From Streptomyces verrucosisporus (GTDB lineage Bacteria > Actinomycetota > Actinomycetes > Streptomycetales > Streptomycetaceae), in NCBI RefSeq assembly GCF_017114865.1, contig NZ_JADEYH010000005.1, positions 124,001 to 188,000 of the forward strand: a DNA stretch of 64,000 nucleotides, read 5' to 3'. Below, piece after piece: positions 32,393 through 41,687 of the stretch. The notes below the pieces were generated by a model. The model did no database searches. It was not told the origin of the DNA and worked only from the letters and a program-made list of their open reading frames with translations. The position numbers and the translations under genes are program-made. Every line of letters starts with the position of its first letter. Position 1 is the first letter of the stretch.

Positions 32393-33256
32393 ATGACGTC
32401 CCTCCCCGCCAAAGCCGGACGGCGCTGCCACAACGCCGTCAACCCGCTGCACTCGGCTCTCTACTTCGCCCCGGACCTGGCTCGCGAGCTGGCCCCCTAC
32501 GGCATCGAGGACCCCTCCGCGGTCTACTTCGCCGGCCGCGCCGCGGCACTGGGCCGGGTCGGCCCCGGGGTCGTCACCGCGACCTTCCACAACTTCCACC
32601 ACGCCCTCGTCGCCCGCCACCTGCCGGCCGTGTGGGAGCTGGCCGCCCCCGAGACCGTGCTCGCCGCCCGGCTGCGCGCCGCCGACTCCATGCTGCGGCG
32701 CCTGCTGGGCGAGGAGGCGGTGGCCTCGAAGGAGATGGCCGAGGCCGCCGGGCTGGCGCTGCGCGCCGCCGAGGGCTGCGTCCGCCCGGGCCGCCCGCTG
32801 TACGCGGCGCTCGCCGACCTTCCCGTGCCCGAGGCGCCGCACCTGGCGCTGTGGCACGGCGCCTCGCTGCTGCGCGAACACCGCGGCGACGCCCATGTCG
32901 CCGTCCTCCAGCACGCCGGGCTGGACCCGGTGGAGGCGCTGGTCAGCCACACCGCCAGCGGACGCGGCATGAGCCCCAGGTGGGCGCTGGCCACCCGCGG
33001 CTGGGACCGCCGGGACTGGGAGGAGGCCCAGGAGCGGCTGCGCGGGCGCGGACTGCTGGACGGCGAGGGCGAGTTGACCGAGGCCGGCACCGCCCTGCGC
33101 AAGGAGCTGGAGACGGAGACCGACCGGCTGGACGCCGCGCCGTACGAGCACCTGGGCGCGGCGGGCACCGAGCGGCTGACCGAACTGTGCGGCGCCTTCA
33201 CCGGCGCGGCCCTGGCCTCGGGCGCCTTCCCCGCCGACCTGTTCGGCAAGGGCTGA
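32393..33256 (+). CDS. SCO6745-family protein (uncharacterised)
   Basis: 287 residues, mostly helical, with two winged-helix-like halves. Conserved stretches are RRCHNAVNPLHSALYFAPD, ATFHNFHHALV, LALWHGASLLREHRGDAHVA and RGWDRRDWEEAQERLRGRGLLD. I recognise this as the family named for S. coelicolor SCO6745. The His-rich HNFHH and EHRGDAH segments suggest ligand or metal contact, and the C-terminal part resembles a MarR-like winged helix. No experimental function is known to me. It starts at ATG 32393, leaderless. Confidence 0.85.
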   Translation: MTSLPAKAGRRCHNAVNPLHSALYFAPDLARELAPYGIEDPSAVYFAGRAAALGRVGPGVVTATFHNFHHALVARHLPAVWELAAPETVLAARLRAADSMLRRLLGEEAVASKEMAEAAGLALRAAEGCVRPGRPLYAALADLPVPEAPHLALWHGASLLREHRGDAHVAVLQHAGLDPVEALVSHTASGRGMSPRWALATRGWDRRDWEEAQERLRGRGLLDGEGELTEAGTALRKELETETDRLDAAPYEHLGAAGTERLTELCGAFTGAALASGAFPADLFGKG

Positions 33257-33371
33257 GCCGGACCCCGAAAGACGGTGGGAGGGCCCCGGAGCTGGAGCAC
33301 CGGGGAGGCGGAAACCGGCCGGAGCGGACAGAAGGTTGTTTGTCCGGCGCCTGAGCGGTCACGCGTACGGC

Positions 33372-33497
33372 ATGTTCAAAGCCATAGCAGATGCACTCCG
33401 TACCGTCGGCGGCGCCATCGCGACCGTGGTGACGCTGCCCTTCCGTCTACTGGCCCGCCTCTTCGGCGGGGCTTCGCACGCCGGACGCCGCGCCTGA
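33372..33497 (+). CDS. LPFR-motif small protein
   Basis: A 41-residue protein whose amphipathic or membrane-inserted helix (FKAIADALRTVGGAIATVV) is followed by TLPFRLLARLF and a short basic tail. The LPFR motif defines a small-protein family found in streptomycetes, with no known function. It has its own ATG at 33372 in a 320-bp gap between the SCO6745-family gene and tex; the ribosome site is weak. Confidence 0.75.
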   Translation: MFKAIADALRTVGGAIATVVTLPFRLLARLFGGASHAGRRA

Positions 33498-33575
33498 CCG
33501 TCCGCCTGCCGGTGCGGCCTGTAACAATGCGGGCTACCGGGGAAGCACCCAGCACCGAGTAAGGCGGAACGGATC

Positions 33576-36032
<2,457 letters not shown>

Positions 36033-36049
36033 CCGACCGGACGACCCCG

Positions 36050-36088
36050 CGGAGGCGGGGGCGGCGCCGTGCGCCGCCCCCGCCTCCG
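36050..36088. terminator. tex terminator
   Basis: An 18-bp perfect stem (36050-36067 with 36071-36088) with a 3-nt loop, 18 nt after the tex stop. Confidence 0.85.
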
Positions 36089-36174
36089 TCGTTTTCCCGC
36101 CCCTCCACGGCTCCCGGGCTCCGCCGGCCCGTCCCCCGGGCACACACCGTCCCTGCCTGCTCACAGAACCGATA

Positions 36175-36204
36175 TTGCCTTTTTCGTCCTGCTCAACCTA
36201 CGGT
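36175..36204 (+). promoter_or_regulatory. desaturase promoter
   Basis: TTGCCT (36175-36180), an 18-nt spacer and TACGGT (36199-36204). The -10 coincides with the first operator half-site, so repressor binding would occlude it. Confidence 0.55.
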
Positions 36205-36225
36205 TTCGTAACCTACGGTCTCGTA
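36199..36225. promoter_or_regulatory. tandem TACGnnnnCGTA operators
   Basis: Two dyads, TACG-GTTT-CGTA (36199-36210) and TACG-GTCT-CGTA (36214-36225), start 15 bp apart. The second extends to CCTACG/CGTAGG. The form suits a TetR-family lipid regulator, none of which is encoded next to the gene. Confidence 0.72.
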
Positions 36226-36261
36226 GGTACCGTTTTCCGTCGTCGCCCCCGTGGAGCCTTC

Positions 36262-37242
36262 ATGACCCTCACCACCCCGCACGCCCCCGGCTCGGAGCAG
36301 TGGACGGACGCCCGTCTGCTCTACGCCCTGGAAGAGGTGGTGGAGAAGGAACTCAACCGTCATCTGAAGGTCGCCAAGGACTGGATGCCGCACGAGTACG
36401 TCCCCTGGAGCGACGGCCGCAACTTCGACGGCCCGCTCGGCGGCGAGGCCTGGGAGCCGGGGCAGTCCAAGGTCACCGACATCGGCCGCACCGCCCTGGT
36501 GGTCAACCTGCTCACCGAGGACAACCTCCCCAGCTACCACCACGAGATCGCCACCCTCTTCGGCCGCGACGGCGCCTGGGGCACCTGGGTGCACCGCTGG
36601 ACCGCCGAGGAGGGGCGGCACGGCATCGTGATGCGCGACTACCTGCTGACCTCCCGCGCCGTGGACCCGGTGAAGCTGGAGGAGTTCCGGATGGCGCACA
36701 TGTCGGAGGGCTTCGAGTCCGACAACCGGCACTCGATGCTCCACTCCGTGGCCTACGTCGCCTTCCAGGAGCTGGCCACCCGCATCTCCCACCGCAACAC
36801 CGGCCACCAGTCCGGCGATCCGGTCTGCGACCGGATGCTCGCCCGTATCGCCACCGACGAGAACCTGCACATGGTCTTCTACCGCAACCTGCTGCGGGCG
36901 GCCTTCGAGCTGGCCCCGGACCGGACGATGTCGGCGGTGCGCGACGTGGTGGTGGACTTCCGGATGCCCGGCCACGGCATGCCCGGCTTCGAGCGGGCCG
37001 CCGCGCAGATGGCGATCGGCGGCATCTACAACCTGCGCATCCACCACGACGACGTGCTCCAGCCGGTGCTGCGCCATCTGAAGGTCATGGAGATCGGCGG
37101 GCTCGGCCCGGAGGGCCTCAAGGCCCAGGAGGAGCTGGGCCTGTACCTGGACGGCCTGGACGGCGAGGCCCGCAAACTCGACGAGCGTCTGGCCGCCCGC
37201 CGCGCCCGTATCGAGGCCCGCAGGGCGGCCGCCGCCTCCTGA
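36262..37242 (+). CDS. acyl-[acyl-carrier-protein] desaturase
   Basis: 326 residues, soluble di-iron desaturase of the stearoyl-ACP/DesA type. Iron ligands are visible in LTEDNLPSYHHEIA, RWTAEEGRHGIVMRDY (EExxH) and ATDENLHMVFYR (DExxH). It introduces a double bond into an ACP-bound fatty acid in the cytoplasm, using reduced ferredoxin. ATG 36262 has GGAG 6 nt upstream. Two tandem dyads cover its promoter, so unsaturation is probably controlled by fatty-acid state. The length and all motifs are normal. Confidence 0.92.
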   Translation: MTLTTPHAPGSEQWTDARLLYALEEVVEKELNRHLKVAKDWMPHEYVPWSDGRNFDGPLGGEAWEPGQSKVTDIGRTALVVNLLTEDNLPSYHHEIATLFGRDGAWGTWVHRWTAEEGRHGIVMRDYLLTSRAVDPVKLEEFRMAHMSEGFESDNRHSMLHSVAYVAFQELATRISHRNTGHQSGDPVCDRMLARIATDENLHMVFYRNLLRAAFELAPDRTMSAVRDVVVDFRMPGHGMPGFERAAAQMAIGGIYNLRIHHDDVLQPVLRHLKVMEIGGLGPEGLKAQEELGLYLDGLDGEARKLDERLAARRARIEARRAAAAS

Positions 37243-37325
37243 GCGGTTCCCTCCCCGTGCCGAGCGGACGGTCCGGACGCGTCCCCCGCGCGGGTGCGTC
37301 CGGGCCGTTCCCGGTCCGGCCCGGA

Positions 37326-38021
37326 TCAGAACTCGACGGCGCCGACCTGCCGCAGCAGTCCGAGGTCGTCCCAGTTCCACCAGCTCTCCGCGATCTTCCC
37401 GTCCTCGAAGCGGAAGGTGGCGTGGCCGGTCCCGTTGATCTCCTTGCCGGTGGGTTCCAGTCCCTGGTACGGCCCCGAGTGGCGGCCTGTGTAGGACAGC
37501 CGCGCGCAGACCCTGTCGCCCTCGGCGAACAGGTCCTCGATGACCATCACCGGCTGGAACGCCTCCAGGATCTCCTGGTTCTCCTCCTTGGCCTGCGCGA
37601 GCCTGACCTCGTAGGAGGAGAGCGAGGGGTCGTGCTCGCGGTAGTCGTCGGTGCACAGTCCGTCGGCCACGTCGAGGTTCCGCCCGTTGACCACCTCCTC
37701 GACGAAGGTGCGGACCACACCGGTGTTGAGCTGCTCGTCCCGGGAGACCTCCAGGTCGGTGAAGGTCGGCTCCTGGTCGCAGGCCGCCACCAGCCGGTGG
37801 AAGATCCGGTCGGTCTCGGGCAGGTGGGAGTTGCGCATCGCCTCCTCGTAGGAGGGGAATTCCACGATCTCCACCACGTGGTCGGGGTCGGAGCGGTCGC
37901 GCGCGACGACCGAGTGGGTGGCCGTCCGTTTGCCCCGGGTCGCCCGGACCCAGTCGTCCATCAGCCGGTCCACCTCGTCGGCCTGATGGGTCTTGCAGTC
38001 GATGACCTGGATGAATGTCAT
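37326..38021 (-). CDS. SnoaL-like/ester-cyclase family protein with N-terminal monooxygenase-like domain
   Basis: 231 residues. The first 90 (MTFIQVIDCKTHQADEVDRL, HVVEIVEFPSYEEAM) look like an antibiotic-biosynthesis-monooxygenase/dimeric alpha-beta barrel. The rest (VRTFVEEVVNGRNLDVADGL, HATFRFEDGKIAESWWNWDDLGLLRQ) is a SnoaL-like NTF2 fold typical of predicted ester cyclases. The combination in one chain is common in streptomycetes and uncharacterised. ATG 38021 has GGAGG about 8 nt upstream. No polyketide genes are nearby, so a role in polyketide cyclisation is unsupported. Confidence 0.8.
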   Translation of the reverse strand: MTFIQVIDCKTHQADEVDRLMDDWVRATRGKRTATHSVVARDRSDPDHVVEIVEFPSYEEAMRNSHLPETDRIFHRLVAACDQEPTFTDLEVSRDEQLNTGVVRTFVEEVVNGRNLDVADGLCTDDYREHDPSLSSYEVRLAQAKEENQEILEAFQPVMVIEDLFAEGDRVCARLSYTGRHSGPYQGLEPTGKEINGTGHATFRFEDGKIAESWWNWDDLGLLRQVGAVEF

Positions 38022-38216
38022 GGGGCCGCCTCCGTCTTCGGAGAAGTCGCAACACTCCCAGGCTATCGCCGCCATGAGGGTTATGTCCGCCTCGCCCGCA
38101 TTGCGCATTCCTCCTCTCCGGGTGCGGCCCGGGCCCGCGCCCGGCCGCCGTGAGCGGTGCGGGCCTCGGCCCCGCCCGTGTGCGTCAGGGCGCCCGCCGG
38201 GGGCAGACGGGGCGGT

Positions 38217-39059
38217 ATGAGGACATCGACGAGAACATCCGCACAGGCGCAGGCGTCGATACGCGGGGGCGCCGGACGGGCGGCGCACGGCGCCGCCATG
38301 GCGACGGCCGCCCGCTGGGGGCTGGTCGCGTACGGCGTGGTCTACCTGCTGATCGGTCTGCTGGCCCTGCGGATCGCCTTCGGCGACCGGGAGGGCCAGG
38401 CCGACAGCGGCGGCGCGCTGCGGGAACTGGCCCAGCAGCCGTTCGGCCGGGTGCTGGTGTGGGCGGTCGGCATCGGGCTGGCCGGGCTGGCCCTGTGGCG
38501 GCTGTCGGAGGCCCTGCTGGGGGCTGCGCGCCCGGACGGGCACACACCGAAGGAGCGGCTGCGCTCGGCCGCGCGGTGCGCGGTGCTCACCGTGCTGTCG
38601 GCCTCCGCGATCACCTTCGCCGCGGGGAGCGCGAACGGAGGGTCGAGCGACCGGCAGTCCCAGGACCTCACCTCCCGGGCGCTCGGTCTGCCCGCCGGTC
38701 GCTGGCTGGTGGGCGCGCTCGGTCTGGCGGTCGTCGCGGTCGGCGTGTGGAGCGCGGTGCGGGCGCTGCGGCGCGAGTTCCGCGAGGAACTGGGCCCGGT
38801 GCCGGCGCGGCTGCGCCGCAGCGTGGACGTGCTGGGGGTGGCGGGTGGCCTCGCGCGCGGGCTGGTCTTCGCGGTGGCGGGCGGCTTCGCCGTCCTGGCG
38901 GCCGTGCGGTACGACCCGGACAGCGCGAAGGGCCTGGACGACTCCCTGCGCGCCCTCGCCGCCGCACCGGCCGGCCCGTGGCTGCTGGCGGCGGTCGCCA
39001 CGGGACTGGCGCTGTACGGGCTGTTCCTGTTCGCGATGGCCCGCTGGCACAAGGGCTGA
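38217..39059 (+). CDS. DUF1206 integral membrane protein
   Basis: 280 residues with six predicted helices as three repeats, each starting with a glycine/arginine pattern (ARWGLVAYGVVYLLIGLLAL; GRWLVGALGLAVVAVG; ARGLVFAVAGGFAVLAAV) and ending near LYGLFLFAMARWHKG. This is the DUF1206 three-fold repeat. The function is unknown. ATG 38217 gives the usual 25-residue basic leader; ATG 38297 is an alternative that would begin right before helix 1. Confidence 0.85.
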   Translation: MRTSTRTSAQAQASIRGGAGRAAHGAAMATAARWGLVAYGVVYLLIGLLALRIAFGDREGQADSGGALRELAQQPFGRVLVWAVGIGLAGLALWRLSEALLGAARPDGHTPKERLRSAARCAVLTVLSASAITFAAGSANGGSSDRQSQDLTSRALGLPAGRWLVGALGLAVVAVGVWSAVRALRREFREELGPVPARLRRSVDVLGVAGGLARGLVFAVAGGFAVLAAVRYDPDSAKGLDDSLRALAAAPAGPWLLAAVATGLALYGLFLFAMARWHKG

Positions 39060-39149
39060 CGTACGGCCCGGAGGGCGGGGCGGCCGGGTCCGGACCGGCC
39101 CGTTCCGACCTCTCCCGCCCTTCCGGCTCCTCCCGCCCGCCCGCACCTG

Positions 39150-39916
39150 ACCGACTCGTTCACCGCGGGCGCGCTGGCGGTGCTGCTCACCGCCGCGGTG
39201 ACCGCGGTCCCGGCCGGGGCCCCGGTCACCGCTTCCGAGCGGCCCGCCGGGAACGCGTCGGCTGCTTCCCCTCCTGGGGGCCCGGGGAGGGCTTCCACGT
39301 CAGGGACATCGACCGGGCCGCGGCCGGGCTCACCGTCGTCGACTACGCCTTCAGGCAGGTGTCGGACAAGGGCGTGTGCGTGGAGTCCGACGGCAATCCC
39401 CGCAAGGACGCCTGGAGGGACTACCGGCGCCCGGTGCCCGCGTCCGAGTCGGTCGACGGCGCGGCCGACCGTCCCGGGCAGCGTCTCAGGGGCGACTTCA
39501 ACCAGCTGCGCGAGCTCAACAAGCGCCATCCGCACCTGCGGACCGTCATCTCGCCGAAGTCGGCGCACTTCTCCGACGCCGCGCTGACGGCGGAGTCCCG
39601 CGCGAGGCTCGTCTCCTCGTGCGTGGACCTGTTCATCGGAGGAGATCTGCCCGAGGCCCCGGGCGAGGGCGGGCCCGTGGGCGGACCGGGCGCGGCGGCC
39701 GGGGTCTTCGACGGCATCGACGTCGACCGGGAGTACCCGGCCCACCCCGGCTCCGGCGGGCACCGCCACCGCCCCGCCGACACCCGCAACCTCACACTGC
39801 TGATGGCGGAGTTCCGCCGCAGGCTCGACGCCGCGGAGCGGCGCTCCGGGCGCGAGCTGCTGCTGACCGCCGCCGTCGCACCGGACTGGCCCGAGCGCAG
39901 CCGGATCGAGGCCGGG
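39150..39916 (+). pseudogene. decayed secreted GH18 chitinase
   Basis: A signal-peptide-like stretch (ALAVLLTAAVTAVPAGAPVTA, from about 39170) lies in one frame. Near 39255 the homology moves to another frame and continues as GH18 sequence: VGCFPSWGPGEGFHVRDID, LRGDFNQLRELNKRHPHLRT, LVSSCVDLFIGG and the catalytic FDGIDVDREYP. The Trp usual after DxD is Arg, but DxxDxDxE survives. After LLLTAAVAPDWPERSRIEAG the gene stops where the opposing uridine-kinase-like gene ends, losing roughly the second half of the barrel. The frameshift plus the 3' truncation make it non-functional. No start codon with a ribosome site remains. Confidence 0.75.
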
Positions 39917-40567
39917 TCAGCCGGTCCAGGCCGGGCGGCGGGGGTCGTCGGCGCGGACGACCACGTCGGCGGCCTGCCCCGGCCGCACCTCCTCCTCGTA
40001 ACGGGCGAAGGCCGGCAGCGTCCAGTGCTCCTCGGTCGGGGTGCGGCGGGCCAGGGCTGCCGGGGTGAGCAGCAGGTGGACCGTCAGGTCGAAGGGGAAG
40101 CCCCGGCCGAGCAGCAGCGGGCCGTCCATCACCAGCACGCCGCCGGGCGGCAGTTCGGCGTACGGGCTGCGGGTGGCCCGGTCGGTGGCCGGGTCCCACA
40201 GGTCGGGCAGCACCCGGCCGGTGCCGCCGGGACTCAGCGGGCCGAACACCTCGCGCCACAGGGCGCCGTCGTCCAGCCACAGGTCGTAGTACGCGTCCGG
40301 GTCCCGGTGGCCGTACTCCAGGCGCAGGGAGGCGGGTCGCAGGAAGCCGGCCGCGCTCACCCGGTGCACCGGGCGGCCGCGCAGCCGCAGCGCCTCGGCC
40401 AGGCCGTCCGCCCACTCCCGCGGCCGGGCGGCCGGGGCGCCGTCCACGGCGGCCCGCAGCCAGGGCGAGCCGTCGGCGGCCTCGGCGGCGGCGAGGCGGC
40501 CGGCGAGAGCGCCGACCGCCCGCTCCCGGGTGACGGGCGTGAACGCGCCGCGGGCCGGAGGCGTCAA
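39917..40567 (-). CDS. uridine-kinase-like protein lacking the P-loop lysine
   Basis: 216 residues, recognisable as the streptomycete uridine kinase-like family: WLRAAVDGAPAARPREWADGL, FLRPASLRLEYGHRDPDAYYD, LPPGGVLVMDGPLLLGRGFPFDLTVHL and LPAFARYEEEV. The Walker A position reads DGAPAARPRE with no GK(S/T), so classic ATP binding is doubtful. TTG 40567 overlaps the nitroreductase stop (TTGA), and no other start fits the family N-terminus. It is cotranscribed with the nitroreductase. It converges on the chitinase remnant with no terminator seen. Confidence 0.78.
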   Translation of the reverse strand: MTPPARGAFTPVTRERAVGALAGRLAAAEAADGSPWLRAAVDGAPAARPREWADGLAEALRLRGRPVHRVSAAGFLRPASLRLEYGHRDPDAYYDLWLDDGALWREVFGPLSPGGTGRVLPDLWDPATDRATRSPYAELPPGGVLVMDGPLLLGRGFPFDLTVHLLLTPAALARRTPTEEHWTLPAFARYEEEVRPGQAADVVVRADDPRRPAWTG

Positions 40568-41250
40568 AGCCGCACCATGACCTGTTCCAGGTCCTTGCGG
40601 CGGATGTCGGGGACCCGTGCGCCGTCGGCCGGGTAGCCGACCGGGATGACGTACGCGGCGCGCTCCTCGGGCGGGCGGTCGCAGACCTCGTTGAGGAAGC
40701 GCATCGGGCTGGGGGTGTGGGTGAGGGTGGCCAGGCCCGCCTGCTGGAGGCAGGCCAGGAGCAGGCCGACGGCGATGCCGACCGACTCCTTGGTGTAGTA
40801 GGGGCGCGGGGTACAGGGCCCCTTGTGGACCTCGAAGACCACGATCACCGCGGGCGCGTTCTCCAGGAACGGTTTGCTCCAGTCGGTGCCCAGCGGCGCG
40901 AGGGCCTGGAGCCACTCGTCGGAGGCGCGGCGGCCGTAGAACTCCCGCTCCTCGGCCTCGGCGGCCTCGCGCAGCCTCGCCCTGCGCTCGGGGTCGGTGA
41001 GGACGACGAAGCGCCAGGGCTGGACGTTCGCCCCGCTGGGCGCGGTGGCGGCGGTGCGGACGGCCCATTCCAGGACGCCGTCGGGCAGGGGGCGGGCGGA
41101 GAAGTCGCGCACGGTCCGGCGGCGGGCCATCAGGTCGTGGAAGGCGCGGGCGCGGCTCTCGGCCTCCTCGGCGGGAACGTGCGGCGGCCGGTGCGGGACG
41201 GTGGGGTACGCGGCGGGCGGCTCGTCGGTGAGCCCATTGGTACGGTCCAT
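40564..41250 (-). CDS. nitroreductase family FMN protein
   Basis: 228 residues. FMN-binding motifs are MARRRTVRDFSARPL, TAATAPSGANVQPWRFVVL and ESVGIAVGLLLACLQQAGLATLTHTPSPM, with the C-terminal IPVGYPADGARVPDI. It belongs to the NADH-dependent nitroreductase group, which reduces nitroaromatics, quinones or flavins; one subgroup (BluB/iodotyrosine deiodinase-like) shares the PSGANVQPW form. The start is ATG 41250. It is divergent from the ABC-F gene across 437 bp that contains phased repeats. Confidence 0.87.
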   Translation of the reverse strand: MDRTNGLTDEPPAAYPTVPHRPPHVPAEEAESRARAFHDLMARRRTVRDFSARPLPDGVLEWAVRTAATAPSGANVQPWRFVVLTDPERRARLREAAEAEEREFYGRRASDEWLQALAPLGTDWSKPFLENAPAVIVVFEVHKGPCTPRPYYTKESVGIAVGLLLACLQQAGLATLTHTPSPMRFLNEVCDRPPEERAAYVIPVGYPADGARVPDIRRKDLEQVMVRL

Positions 41251-41328
41251 ACGCCGCAGCACAGCACACCCGCGGGCGGCGGTAAACACCGCGGCGCGTC
41301 CGGTCGCCCGCCCGTTCGCGCGCCCGGC

Positions 41329-41359
41329 GGCACAGCGGTGGCACAGCGTCGGCACAGCG
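41329..41359. repeat. three 11-bp-phased direct repeats
   Basis: GGCACAGCG starts at 41329, 41340 and 41351, exactly one helical turn apart, 12 bp upstream of the ABC-F -35. The geometry is typical of activator sites such as SARP or response-regulator boxes. Confidence 0.7.
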
Positions 41360-41371
41360 GCGGAAAACCGT

Positions 41372-41400
41372 TTGCGGCCCCACCGCGCCCGCCCTAACGT
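41372..41400 (+). promoter_or_regulatory. ABC-F promoter
   Basis: TTGCGG (41372-41377), a 17-nt spacer, TAACGT (41395-41400). Transcription would start near 41407, leaving a leader of about 280 nt before the gene. Confidence 0.65.
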
Positions 41401-41453
41401 CTTTCCCGGCCCTGTCGTCGTCGATCGGAGAAGGCCGTTGCTCGCCTGAGGTC

Positions 41454-41552
41454 ATGAGGCACCGGACCGCCGGACGCTTGTACGTCCACGCGGTGTCCGC
41501 ATGTGCGACGACCTCGGGCTGTGAGCCGCCCTCCGGAACGACCGGGCCGTAA
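41454..41552 (+). other. candidate leader peptide of the ABC-F gene
   Basis: ATG 41454 to TAA 41550-41552 encodes 32 residues (beginning MRHRTAGRLYVHAV, with two Cys later). GAGG lies only 2 nt upstream. It sits in the long leader and its stop is next to hairpins, as in ribosome-mediated attenuators, but coding is unproven. Confidence 0.4.
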
Positions 41553-41561
41553 CGGCCGGCC

Positions 41562-41590
41562 GGACCGTCCCCGTCCAGGGGTTCCGGTCC
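41562..41590 (+). promoter_or_regulatory. leader hairpin, possible attenuator
   Basis: GGACCG (41562-41567) pairs with CGGTCC (41585-41590), with an inner CCCC/GGGG pairing. It starts 10 nt after the candidate leader-peptide stop and is about 100 nt before the ABC-F start. Confidence 0.4.
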
Positions 41591-41687
41591 CCGCCTCCCG
41601 CGCGCTCCCCCCTCGTCGCAGGGCGTTCCCTCCCGGTGCCTCCCGCGTGTCGCTCCCTTTCCGTACCGAGAGCAGCAGGAGGCCCTC

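Noticed and set aside
37326..38021. Polyketide cyclase / antibiotic-biosynthesis gene
   Set aside because: The folds resemble SnoaL and ABM domains, but no polyketide or tailoring genes surround it, so a biosynthetic claim is unsupported.
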